A stretch of DNA of 64,000 nucleotides from Bacteroidota bacterium (GTDB taxonomy: Bacteria; Bacteroidota; Bacteroidia; Bacteroidales; FEN-979). The notes under the pieces were generated by a model that worked only from the letters and a program-made list of their open reading frames with translations, made no database searches and was not told the DNA's origin. The stretch is taken from the NCBI GenBank assembly GCA_026391715.1, contig JAPLDO010000209.1:1-64000 (forward strand), read 5' to 3'. Below, one piece after another: positions 18,501-25,922 of the stretch (within the stretch, counting starts at the first letter, position 1; every line of letters begins with the position of its first letter). Position numbers and translations under genes: made by a program.

Positions 18501-19041
18501 AAACTTAAACCCAACCACACATTTTTATTTCCGCGCTTATGCTGTGAACAGTGTGGGAACAGCTTATGGAAATGAGATGGAAATCAACAAATATCTGATT
18601 GGACAGAGTTTTGGAGGCGGATTAATATTTTTTATTGATGGCACTGGGCAGCATGGGCTTATTTCCGCAACTACCGACCAAAGTAACAGCGCGCAATGGG
18701 GCTGTAACGGAATCGCCCTGGGAAGCGAACCTACGGCTATTGGCGTTGGACAATTCAATACATCAACTATTGTTAACAGATGCATTGCGGCTGATATCGC
18801 CGCCCGGCTATGCAACGATCTTGTGTTGAACGGATACGATGACTGGTTTTTACCCTCTAAGGATGAACTGAACCAAATTTACCTCCAAAAAACAGTAATT
18901 GGCAGTTTTTCCGGCAACAATTACTGGAGTTCTTCTGAGTACGACGCCAACTACGCCTGGTACCAGTCATTTTATGATGGCTACCAATATTACTATGATA
19001 AGTTCATCACTACTTATGTTCGCGCTGTCCGGTCATTTTAA
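15529..19041 (+). CDS. Large secreted repeat protein with C-terminal Lcl/DUF1566 domain
   Basis: I start it at the ATG at 15529 rather than 15496 because it gives a clean signal peptide (MKKICLLILILCCISVISFGQ). Order: 'GLLPPKM...TGLLIFNTD' N-domain common to Bacteroidetes surface proteins; a PKD/Ig-like region; one ~95-residue repeat (SDGGALLTVRGVCWS...YYVRTYATNSAGTAYGNE); three Ig-like repeats (PVNGG..P.Y.W.VNG.N.SGATN); four more of the ~95-residue repeats; and a final Lcl/DUF1566 domain (DDWFLPSKDELNQIYLQK...WSSSEYD...VRAVRSF). It is probably a cell-surface adhesin-like protein; no T9SS tail was seen. Related proteins lie at 39532-43462. Confidence 0.8.
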   Translation: MKKICLLILILCCISVISFGQVGIKSNNNKPDSLSGLDMKSTNNGLLPPKMNTAKRDAIVSPATGLLIFNTDCNDIQLFNGAGWVPVGSAGTVAAPGSISGNVRPCMNAYGETYSIAALSGATGYTWKVPPGATITDGQGTNSITVNFGTSNGAVFVSAHGKCWRSLGSYLGINLLPLPANPVAGIHAPLQNQIIWNWNTVRGATGYKFNIVKDYSTATDLGTAVAKTEPGLTCNTSYTRYVWAYFACGNSAATIINQSTLPPALPTVTTIAVSNLTSTTATIQGNVTSDGGALLTVRGVCWSLHDNPTTAGSKTVHGSATGIFSRNLKNLTPNTIYYVRTYATNSAGTAYGNEMIFTTACASYTTVSSSITASANPVCSGTSATFIAIPVNGGTNPSYQWKVNGTNISGATNAAYTYVPATNNVVTCLLTSNAQCVNGNPATSNPLTMKVYSLNPIGISVVASANSVCAGSHVTYTATPVNGGSSPAYLWKVNGRNVSGATNANYTYIPANNDVVTCLLNSNAECVNGNPATSNAVTMIVNSILPVGDSIVSSANPFAPGSPVTFTATSVNGGSAPVYQWLINGVNVGANISSYSYIPWNGDNVICIVTSSRACVTSNPALSNSMIMVANPNYPTVTTSALTNITQTSATSGGGVISDGGSPVVYRDICLGTSPNPTVANNYTTNGTGAGQFVSNLTGLTTNTLYYVRAYAVNSIGTAYGYEFTFVTLPTITTTAVANITQTTAMSGGNVTPGGGANVTLRGVCWSVTSKPTIMDSHSADGTGTGVFTSNMTGLTGNTLFYVRAYATNGSGTVYGDEQTFTTSPVLPTVTTDPAIYITLNTAESGGKITSDGGANISARGVCWSTTANPTIANSKTINGAGTGMFVNNLDSLTPNTQYYLRSYATNSVGTVYGNEIYFTTLLHPILPSVTTKPITNLTATIANSGGVVVSDGGAMITISGVCWGTSPNPTLANSYTTDGSRAGEFLSTLTNLNPTTHFYFRAYAVNSVGTAYGNEMEINKYLIGQSFGGGLIFFIDGTGQHGLISATTDQSNSAQWGCNGIALGSEPTAIGVGQFNTSTIVNRCIAADIAARLCNDLVLNGYDDWFLPSKDELNQIYLQKTVIGSFSGNNYWSSSEYDANYAWYQSFYDGYQYYYDKFITTYVRAVRSF

Positions 19042-19050
19042 AGCTATATA

Positions 19051-19103
19051 GACTGCAAAGAGGTTAAATTATAACATTCCGATTACAAATACCAAGTCTC
19101 AAA
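19051..19103 (-). repeat. Dispersed repeat, copy 2 (inverted)
   Basis: Read on the minus strand this gives GAGACTTGGTATTTG, then CGGAATGTTATAATTTAACC and TTTGCAGTC, matching the copies at 15161, 21031 and 25383. It starts 10 bases after the stop of the large secreted protein. Confidence 0.6.
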
Positions 19104-19255
19104 TACCAAATCCTTGCTTACAAGGCTTTTTACAACCATGACTTTCTCTCGTTTTTCCCCTGAGATCTGGAACATGGAATTTGATACTTGAATCCACTCC
19201 GAAAAGTAGTTAGAAAAATAATAATTTGGCTAATGCCCGGAATGTCAGCAACTTG

Positions 19256-19285
19256 AATTGCCACTACCTTAAGGTAGTGGCAATT
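19256..19285. repeat. Perfect 30-bp palindrome
   Basis: AATTGCCACTACCTT is followed directly by its exact reverse complement. A second short palindrome, TGGACT-TT-AGTCCA, follows at 19303-19316. They resemble the GGCTTTAGCC palindrome at 3855. The rest of the 19042-19456 gap holds no gene; TCCACTCCGAAAAGT at 19193 is one end of the element described at 20825. Confidence 0.8.
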
Positions 19286-19456
19286 GATAACCAGATAGTT
19301 ACTGGACTTTAGTCCAAATTGCTTCCTTTTCGGAGCAGGCTCATTCCTGGAATTTTTAAAACGCGGTTTTATCCAGTTTTGAGTAAAATTTATTTCCTGA
19401 GTGTTTGTCTTATAATGTCATTTTCAAACCAGCGATTTTTCCAATGGCGCTATTTT

Positions 19457-20422
19457 TTAGCTAACAACCCTCAGAAAAGTTCCAAGCGGCAATTTCCTCT
19501 TTGCCCTGTCTTCGAAATAAAATTCTCCAATCTCCAGTCCGGGAATATCGCCGAAACGGCTTTTCACCAGGCTTTCGGCAACCAATGCTGAAAAACCCAT
19601 GGAATAAAGGCTTAGAACTAAAAAACCATGTTCTGGTTCCAGCAATTGTCGGCATAGCGCTATAAGCTCGTCAATCGAATCCTCTAAAATCCATTTTTCC
19701 CCATCAGGACCTCGTCCATAAGCGGGCGGATCGAGAATAATCCCGTCGTAATGGTTTCCTCGCTTTACTTCCCGCCGCGCGAAATTCATAGCATCTTCAA
19801 CAACCCAACGGATATTGTCCAATCCACTAACGGTCATAATCTCTTTTGCCCAGGTGATTACCGGCTTCACCGAATCAACATGCACCACATCAGCCCCGGC
19901 GGCGCGGGCAGCAAGGGAGGAGCCGCCGGTGTAGGCGAAAAGGTTGAGGACTTTTGCCGGAGAGTTGGTGAGTTGATAAGCTGGTAAGCTGGTAAGCTGG
20001 GAAGTTGGCGATTTTGAACTTTGAACTTTGAACTTTGAACTTTGAACTATAACGTCGTAAATATAATTCCAGTTATTCGCCTGTTCCGGAAATACGCCAA
20101 TGTGACCGAAAGCTGTGAGTCCGAGGCGGAAGGCGAGATTCATGTCTTTGTAGCGATAGCTGATAGTCCATTGATCTGGCATTTGGGTTTTACGGTTCCA
20201 GGTACCGCGTTCTACATCGTCGCCGGGTGACTTTTTCCCTTTAACTCTAACGTAGCGGGCATGTGACATTCGTTCCCATTCGCTATCAGCCAGCACTTTC
20301 TGCCAAACTGCCTGTGGTTCGGGGCGGACCAGGATGTATTTCCCGAAACGCTCCAGCTTTTCGCGGCTTCCTGTGTCTATTAGTTCGTAATCAGACCAGT
20401 GTTTGAAGGTGAGGAGTTCCAT
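19457..20422 (-). CDS. Class I SAM-dependent (rRNA-type) methyltransferase with in-frame repeat insertion
   Basis: The 321-residue protein has the Rossmann methyltransferase motifs of the PF10672/RlmI-like group: KVLNLFAYTGGSS (motif I), ADVVHVDSVKPVITWAKEI (motif II), and ILDPPAYGRG (motif IV, NPPY-like). Residues 1-120 are the N-terminal substrate-binding part (HIGVFPEQANNW). Between YDVI and KVLNLF, where relatives have only a short linker, about 28 low-complexity residues (SSKFKVQSSK, then SQL/LPAYQL) are encoded by (TTTGAAC)x5 plus an AGCTGGTA-type array at 19964-20047. The insertion keeps frame and ahead of motif I may be tolerated. Likely an RNA methyltransferase; target unknown. Confidence 0.85.
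   Translation of the reverse strand: MELLTFKHWSDYELIDTGSREKLERFGKYILVRPEPQAVWQKVLADSEWERMSHARYVRVKGKKSPGDDVERGTWNRKTQMPDQWTISYRYKDMNLAFRLGLTAFGHIGVFPEQANNWNYIYDVIVQSSKFKVQSSKSPTSQLTSLPAYQLTNSPAKVLNLFAYTGGSSLAARAAGADVVHVDSVKPVITWAKEIMTVSGLDNIRWVVEDAMNFARREVKRGNHYDGIILDPPAYGRGPDGEKWILEDSIDELIALCRQLLEPEHGFLVLSLYSMGFSALVAESLVKSRFGDIPGLEIGEFYFEDRAKRKLPLGTFLRVVS
19964..20047. repeat. Simple-sequence repeat inside a gene: (TTTGAAC)5 plus AGCTGGTA array
   Basis: TTTGAAC is repeated exactly five times at 20013-20047, next to AGCTGGTA-like 8-bp units at 19974-20003. Together they add 84 bases (28 codons) to the methyltransferase gene. Gain or loss of one 7-bp unit would shift the frame. Confidence 0.85.
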
Positions 20423-20547
20423 ATTTATCTTTATTGAGTATCCGATTGTTTACCTAAATTGACAAAACTAATTTTTCTTTACTACTTTTGGCTGATTCCA
20501 TGTTTATCAACTATAAATATTTCGTCTCTGACGGATCTTTTAAATCA

Positions 20548-20635
20548 CTGACAGGTCTTTTAGACGCTGTCAGGTTTAGAAGTGAGACCTGTCAGGATTA
20601 GAAGTGAAACCTGTTAGTATCTTAAAGACCTGACA
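20548..20635. repeat. Repeated GACCTGTCAGG-type element
   Basis: Within about 90 bases, CTGACAGGTCTTTTAGA, GCTGTCAGGTTTAGAAGTG, AGACCTGTCAGGATTAGAAG and AAGACCTGACA recur in both orientations. It is a short palindrome-rich intergenic element with no coding potential. Confidence 0.65.
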
Positions 20636-20824
20636 TACATGTAATTTTTTTGTGAATATACGCTTTTATATTCAAAAATTAACCCATTTAAAAGGTTACG
20701 ACGCCTGAAGTTCATTGATTGAAAATATCTTGCCTGTCGTTATAAAGATAATTATAAAGGAACTATGTTTGTACCTTATTGGAATTTGAGATATGGAATT
20801 TGAGACTTGAAATTTAAGACTTGT

Positions 20825-21026
20825 GTCCACTCCGAAAAGTCTATGAGAAAGGTTTGCAGTCAATTTACCCACCCCCAACCCCTCCCTTGAAAAGGGAGGG
20901 GAGAAGCACTGCTAAGCACAACAGCAAGATATACAGTTTATTGCCTAAGCAGAGGTACTCCCCTCCCTACGGGTAGGGAGGGGCGGGGGGTGGGTAGATT
21001 CACCTTAAACTACTTTTTGGAGTGGA
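20825..21026. mobile_element. MITE-like 202-bp inverted-repeat element
   Basis: The ends GTCCACTCCGAAAAGT and ACTTTTTGGAGTGGAC are inverted repeats (one mismatch), and an inner pair TACCCACCCCCAACCCC / GGGGCGGGGGGTGGGTA is also inverted, so the whole element folds on itself. Two strong inner hairpins are CCCTCCC-TTGAAAA-GGGAGGG and CCCTCCCTAC-GGGTAGGGAGGG. No ORF is inside. A half copy (TCCACTCCGAAAAGTAGTTAG) is at 19193. I infer a non-autonomous or repeat-derived mobile element. Confidence 0.55.
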
Positions 21027-21030
21027 CTCA

Positions 21031-21080
21031 GACTTTGAATTTGCGTTAAAATTTTATAATTTAGCCTTTTGAAGTATTTA
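21031..21080 (+). repeat. Dispersed repeat, copy 3
   Basis: GACTTTGAATTTGCG followed by TTTTATAATTTAGCCTTTTG, corresponding to the copies at 15161, 19051 and 25383. It lies directly beyond the right end of the MITE-like element, about 90 bases before the next gene. Confidence 0.5.
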
Positions 21081-21167
21081 TGCTGAGTTTGTCTTCAAAT
21101 TTCACTTGGTTTAAAACAATCTGAAACAGAATTAAAATTTACGAAACCAACCACCAAAAATTAATTC

Positions 21168-23870
21168 ATGAAACGGATCATAAATAAAGGAAAGCCAATC
21201 ACTGCGATTGCTGCTTTAATCATTGTTTCGCTGGTCATCGCCGGCATCGTGACGATAACCGGAGAAACTCGGAAGACCACTGGAAAAAGGGAAAAATATG
21301 AAGGTTATCTGTTATCGCTTCAAAAAAATGCGCCTGCGGTTAAACAACAACAAAATGAAAATGATAAACCGGCAGATCAGCCCGACATCGCCGCTTTTCA
21401 TGAATTTCTGATGACTTTTGATCCCGCCACCGGAGCGGTTCCCCGCGAAAGACTGGTAACGGCTTACGAACAAACCCGGTCAATGACGCCATCGGAAAAA
21501 AGCCCCGCGATTTTATGGCAGGGTTATGCATGCAACATGGGCGGTCGCACCCGTGCAATCATGTATGATCCCAATGATTCGTTGCATAAAAAAGTTTGGG
21601 CGGGCGGAGTTACCGGAGGATTGTGGTACAACAACAATATCGCAAGCGCCGGCAGTTTGTGGATACCTGTAGGCGATTTCTGGAGTACTATGGCAATCAG
21701 ATGTCTGGCTTATGATCCACAGAATCCTCAGACATTTTATGTTGGAACAGGCGAAGTTGAAACCGCCATGCAAACCTACCGTGAAAGTTCCGGTCTCGGT
21801 TTCGGCATCGGCAGAAGCGATGACGGCGGAGCTACCTGGTACCATATTCCGGGAACAGAACTCTTTGCTTATGTAACTGATATTGTGGTGAGAGTTGAAA
21901 ACGCTGTAAGCGTTTTATATGTTGGCGTAGCATCGGGATTGTACAAAGGAAGCCAGCATCAAAGTTTGCCATCCGATGGATTATTCCGTTCGGCGGATGA
22001 CGGCGCAACCTGGCAGCAGGTTTTGCCGCTGATTACAGGCTCTACCGTTCCTTATTGTGTTTCCGACATTGCCCTTGGAGCCGATAACCGGCTCTATGTT
22101 GGGACTCGTCCAAATCTCGACGGCGAGGGCGCAGCAGTGTTGTTATATTCCGACAATGGGTTGCAATGGACAGTTAATGAGCAGTTTCAGGCAGAGATTA
22201 AGGCGAGTCCGGGAAACAATATTCCGGGACGCGTTGTACTCGGAAATTCACCGGCAAATTCCAATATCGTCTATGCTTTGATCGCCAGCGGATTTGTCAG
22301 CAACGCAAATGGGTTCATATATTTCTACTGCGATCATATCCTCCGGTCGGCAGATAAAGGCATAACATGGGTTAAGAAACCCCTTCCAACGAACCTGACA
22401 TCGGGAACAAATTTTGCAACCATTGCATGGCATGCACTCGATATTGCCGTAGATCCAAACAATGCCGACTGGCTTTATATCGGCGGTCTGGATGTTCACA
22501 AATCTTTCAACGGCGGGTCATCCTGGCTTCGCGTCAGCGACTGGTCAAAGATGTACAGCGGCGGCGGTCAGGATTACATTCATGCCGATCAACATGCCAT
22601 TGTATATAAACCGGGATCTTCCGATGAAATCCTGTTCGGAAGCGACGGCGGCGTTTTTTACACCAACGAAGGTTCGTCAACAGTTCCTTATTTCTCCGAA
22701 CGCAACAAAGACTATGGAACGCTTCAGGCATACACCTGCGCGCTTAATCCGATAGCCGGGTTTAACCAGTTCTATGGCGGTTTGCAGGATAACGGCTCTC
22801 TTCTGTACCTTGGACTTGGCGATCCGCTTACCATTAACGATATGGTGACAGGCGGAGATGGCGCCTATTGTTTCTTTAATGAACTCAATCCTGCAATATC
22901 AATATCTTCCTATTATTACAATCAGTACACGGTTTTCTATGACTTGAATTATCAGAACTCGCTTGGCTCCTGGTCAAGCGGAACATTTGTCTCTCCTGCC
23001 GACCTCGATTATAAACTTGAAATGCTATATTGTAATGCTGTTGATTATCTGGGTAACTGGCAGGATCAAATTCTCAGGCTTAGCGATCTGACTAATAATT
23101 CCTCGGGAACCTTTATAACCCTGCATACGGGAACTCAGGTATTTTTCACTGCGGTGAAGTATTCGCCCTGGTCGCCAAACGGGTCGTCAACACTTTTTGT
23201 AGGATCTGAATCTGGAAGGTTATTCAAAGTATTGGAAGCGCAAACCGATAATCCTGTGACGACCGATATTGGCAGCGCCGCGTTTCCCACGGCGAGTATC
23301 TCTTCCATTGCTATTGGCAAATCGGAAGATACACTGATGGTGACTTTTTCAAATTATGGTGTTGCCTCTGTTTGGCAAACTTACAATGGCGGGCAAACAT
23401 GGCGCGATGTTGAAGGAAATCTGCCGGATATGCCTGTCAGATGGGCATTATATCATCCTAAGAATAATCGTCAGGCATTGATTGCCACCGAAACCGGGGT
23501 TTGGGAATGTTTCAACCTTGCGGAAAATCCGGTTGAATGGCAGCCCGTCAATGCCGGGATGGCTAATGTTCGCGTTGACATGCTTCAACTTAGAAAAGCT
23601 GATAATACAGTGCTTGCGGCTACACATGGCAGGGGTTTCTTTACAATGATCTGGGATGTTACAACAGGAGTCAAATCTCCGGAAGTACTCACAGTTACTG
23701 CATTTCCTAATCCATCAACCGGACAATTCCGAATTTCTTCATTACTAAGCAAGCCAGGTTCCGTGGAAATAAACATCAGAGATTTTTCTGGAAAAACAGT
23801 TTATGAAGAAAAATGTTTTTCCGAAAAAGCGTTAAACCGGCAGATCAACGTGGCAGGTCAACCCCAATAA
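21168..23870 (+). CDS. Sortilin/BNR-type beta-propeller protein with truncated T9SS tail
   Basis: Residues ~14-34 form a signal/anchor helix. From ~115 to ~790 the protein shows repeated propeller blades with DDGGATWYH, SADDGATWQQ, SADKGITWVK, NGGSSWLRV and YNGGQTWRDVEGN (Asp-box) signatures, as in VPS10/sortilin-like and glycosidase-type propellers. A T9SS type A sorting domain begins at VTAFPNPSTGQF, but the protein stops after NRQINVAGQPQ, before the usual 'GIYxLRI...KKLIK' end. The tail is therefore about 20-30 residues short and the junction with the AbiEii gene suggests a rearrangement. Secretion may be impaired. Confidence 0.8.
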   Translation: MKRIINKGKPITAIAALIIVSLVIAGIVTITGETRKTTGKREKYEGYLLSLQKNAPAVKQQQNENDKPADQPDIAAFHEFLMTFDPATGAVPRERLVTAYEQTRSMTPSEKSPAILWQGYACNMGGRTRAIMYDPNDSLHKKVWAGGVTGGLWYNNNIASAGSLWIPVGDFWSTMAIRCLAYDPQNPQTFYVGTGEVETAMQTYRESSGLGFGIGRSDDGGATWYHIPGTELFAYVTDIVVRVENAVSVLYVGVASGLYKGSQHQSLPSDGLFRSADDGATWQQVLPLITGSTVPYCVSDIALGADNRLYVGTRPNLDGEGAAVLLYSDNGLQWTVNEQFQAEIKASPGNNIPGRVVLGNSPANSNIVYALIASGFVSNANGFIYFYCDHILRSADKGITWVKKPLPTNLTSGTNFATIAWHALDIAVDPNNADWLYIGGLDVHKSFNGGSSWLRVSDWSKMYSGGGQDYIHADQHAIVYKPGSSDEILFGSDGGVFYTNEGSSTVPYFSERNKDYGTLQAYTCALNPIAGFNQFYGGLQDNGSLLYLGLGDPLTINDMVTGGDGAYCFFNELNPAISISSYYYNQYTVFYDLNYQNSLGSWSSGTFVSPADLDYKLEMLYCNAVDYLGNWQDQILRLSDLTNNSSGTFITLHTGTQVFFTAVKYSPWSPNGSSTLFVGSESGRLFKVLEAQTDNPVTTDIGSAAFPTASISSIAIGKSEDTLMVTFSNYGVASVWQTYNGGQTWRDVEGNLPDMPVRWALYHPKNNRQALIATETGVWECFNLAENPVEWQPVNAGMANVRVDMLQLRKADNTVLAATHGRGFFTMIWDVTTGVKSPEVLTVTAFPNPSTGQFRISSLLSKPGSVEINIRDFSGKTVYEEKCFSEKALNRQINVAGQPQ

Positions 23871-23934
23871 CCTCGGCTGAATTGCCGTGGCTTGAAGTCA
23901 GAATAGATTAAACCGAAAAGCAGGAAGATGAACG

Positions 23935-24999
23935 ATGCCATCCAACGCCCACAATTACACTGAACTTTACGCGCTTCAGGACAAAGTTTTAAGCGCACTG
24001 GCGGGTAATTTTGGTCCATTTTATCTTACCGGTGGAGCAGCTCTGGCAAGGTTTTATTTAAATCACCGGTACAGCCCTGATCTTGATTTGTTTGCCAACC
24101 GGAATAATGGGTTTGCAACCGCTTCAGAGAAGATTCTGACTATCCTTAAAACACAATTTCACCTCTCCGATAATAAAACAGTTCGGCACCCTGATTTTAT
24201 TCGCCTATGGATATCAGAGAACGAGGAGATGAAGATCGAGATGATTAATAATATTGCAGAACTTCGGGAAATCCCGGTTATGGCAGGCGCGATTCCGGTT
24301 GATACCGTCGAAAATATTCTCGCCAATAAAATAAATACGCTGGTGGAGCGAGATAATCCGAAAGATTTATTCGACGTCGCGTGCATCGCCTCAGATTTTT
24401 CTTTCAACTGGCGGGATATTTTTTCACACGCACGGGATAAAGCCATTCTTTCCCATATTTATGTGCTTATGAAGCTCCGGCGGATTACGAAAACCTTTGC
24501 TTACAACTGGGGCGGAGCTGAACCTTTAAATGTGTTTGAATTAATGGGCATTATTCCACCTTTGAATTTCGACTGGAAGGTTGTATCCCTTACCGTTAGT
24601 AACCAAGTGAATTTATCGCCAAAAGTTCATCCGCTTACCCTCGATGAGATTGACAAAGAACTCAACCGGATTGCCGAAATGCTTTCCAGACTGGTGCGAC
24701 GAAACGATGCCATTGAGATAATTGATCTGGAAAAAATTCCGTCAACATTTACTTTCAACTGGGGAGGCGCTTCGATAAATATCGTCAGAAAGCCGATTAT
24801 TTCTGAATTAGATGTTTTAAACAGGCTAACTACATTTCCTACCGGGGATCTCGAAGGCAGGGAATGGCTGAATAAGCCTTTGAACCTGATAGAATTCAAA
24901 AGTATAATCAGCCGGATTGCCAATGATTTTTCAAAAGCAGGCGACAATTCGCATGGCGCCGGTAAAACGCCGCTGAAGGAGGCAAGACCGGCACATTGA
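23935..24999 (+). CDS. AbiEii/AbiGii-type nucleotidyltransferase
   Basis: The N-terminal ~180 residues match the AbiEii nucleotidyltransferase fold: FYLTGGAALARFYLNHRYSPDLDLF (GG..(16)..DLDLF, metal-binding Asp pair) and LANKINTLVERDNPKDLFDVACI. Such enzymes transfer nucleotides to tRNA or proteins and serve as toxins in abortive-infection systems. The C-terminal half contains a short internal duplication (FAYNWGGAEPLNV / FTFNWGGASINIV). No AbiEi antitoxin gene is adjacent, so it may be a lone domain-of-unknown-target enzyme. It converges on the RiPP precursor gene. Confidence 0.75.
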   Translation: MPSNAHNYTELYALQDKVLSALAGNFGPFYLTGGAALARFYLNHRYSPDLDLFANRNNGFATASEKILTILKTQFHLSDNKTVRHPDFIRLWISENEEMKIEMINNIAELREIPVMAGAIPVDTVENILANKINTLVERDNPKDLFDVACIASDFSFNWRDIFSHARDKAILSHIYVLMKLRRITKTFAYNWGGAEPLNVFELMGIIPPLNFDWKVVSLTVSNQVNLSPKVHPLTLDEIDKELNRIAEMLSRLVRRNDAIEIIDLEKIPSTFTFNWGGASINIVRKPIISELDVLNRLTTFPTGDLEGREWLNKPLNLIEFKSIISRIANDFSKAGDNSHGAGKTPLKEARPAH

Positions 25000-25026
25000 C
25001 TTCTTGTGTTTCCCTGACTTCAATCG

Positions 25027-25341
25027 TCAGTGGCAAAACAACGCGTAAGTTTCATTGCATCCATTTGAATAACCATCCGCTCCTCCTGCAACAGATGCAA
25101 GTTCTGTTTCGGTGAGTTCATCTTCCTGTGCACCATCCGTCGTTCGTGGAAGAACAAGATAAACCGTTTCGGAATCTTCCTGTAGAACCCTGATGTTTAT
25201 TGAATCAGGCAGTTTTAACCGGGACTCCTGTTCTATGGTTTCTTTTGGATTTTCCAGCAATCGTTTGCGGAATGTCTCATCTTTCATTGCTTTTTCGATG
25301 AGATATTGTTCGATTTGTTTTCTCTGATTTGAAGTTTCCAT
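25027..25341 (-). CDS. RiPP precursor with NHLP (nitrile-hydratase-like) leader and intact core
   Basis: The 104 residues match the NHLP leader family: IEKAMKDETFRKRLLENP, then KLPDSINIRVLQEDSETVYLVLP, an acidic ELTETELASVAGG end with the double-glycine cleavage site at residues 86-87. The predicted 17-residue core is ADGYSNGCNETYALFCH. It has Ser5, Thr11, Cys8 and Cys16, the residues needed for two (methyl)lanthionine rings. A LanM enzyme is encoded 20 kb away at 45536; distant precursors are known for ProcM-type systems. A second leader with the same KAMKDETFR segment is at 48778. No C39-peptidase exporter is in the window. Confidence 0.85.
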   Translation of the reverse strand: METSNQRKQIEQYLIEKAMKDETFRKRLLENPKETIEQESRLKLPDSINIRVLQEDSETVYLVLPRTTDGAQEDELTETELASVAGGADGYSNGCNETYALFCH

Positions 25342-25382
25342 GTGTATTTGTTAAATGACTAATTTGTTATTATCTGTTTTAC

Positions 25383-25420
25383 GATCAGAATGTTATAATT
25401 TAACCTGTATGCAGTATAAG
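25383..25420 (+). repeat. Dispersed repeat, copy 4
   Basis: GATCAGAATGTTATAATTTAACC followed by TGTATGCAGTAT, matching the copies at 15161, 19051 and 21031. It sits upstream of the RiPP precursor and across the 3' end of the T9SS fragment below. Confidence 0.55.
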
Positions 25421-25423
25421 TCA

Positions 25424-25915
25424 TCAGATATGGTCTTCAACGGCTACATGCAGTTCTGCTGTTTCATCCGTTGCGGGTACAATCTGAACAATTCCGCTGG
25501 CGGGGTTTGGATAGATGAAAATCCTGTTGCGGGTCTTTTCATTGACAGCTATTGGTCCGCTTTCGAATTTGAAAGAGGCGATCCTTGTTTTATTGCTGGC
25601 GCTGCCGCTATACTGGTTTGTGTACCAGAATGTCTCATCGTCGGCGGGATCAATCGAAACAGATGAGTAGTCGCCCCAGCGATTGCTTACCGACTGCGAC
25701 ATGGTTCCCGCGAGGATGGTATCCTCCGCAATGTCGAGAATAGAGGCGCCTGCAAGGTAGGCTGAGTCCGACTGCCCGCAGTAACGTATGCCTGGATACT
25801 CGCCATTGCTTGAGATTGAATATCCCAACCCGATTGTATTGTGTCCATTGAGCAGGATAGAACCCATCCAGCGACTGTTTGTATCCGGGGCGTAAGCGCT
25901 TTGTTGGCGGATCAT
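25424..25915 (-). pseudogene. Fragment of a T9SS-sorted secreted protein
   Basis: The 163 residues start abruptly in a conserved stretch (YAPDTNSRWMGSILLNG..TIGLGYSIS) that is internal in much larger secreted Bacteroidetes proteins, continue through NRWGDYSSVSIDP and enter a T9SS domain (IFIYPNPASGIVQIVP), then stop too early after AVEDHI. There is no signal peptide. Both ends are missing, so I read it as a remnant left after rearrangement. Its 5' end abuts the stop of the lipoprotein gene at 25923 and its 3' end runs into dispersed repeat copy 4. Confidence 0.75.
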
Positions 25916-25922
25916 GACATAG

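Noticed and set aside
19964-20047. Short direct repeats as a possible CRISPR array
   Set aside because: Units are 7-8 bases and contiguous, without unique spacers; they lie inside a methyltransferase gene and no cas genes are present.
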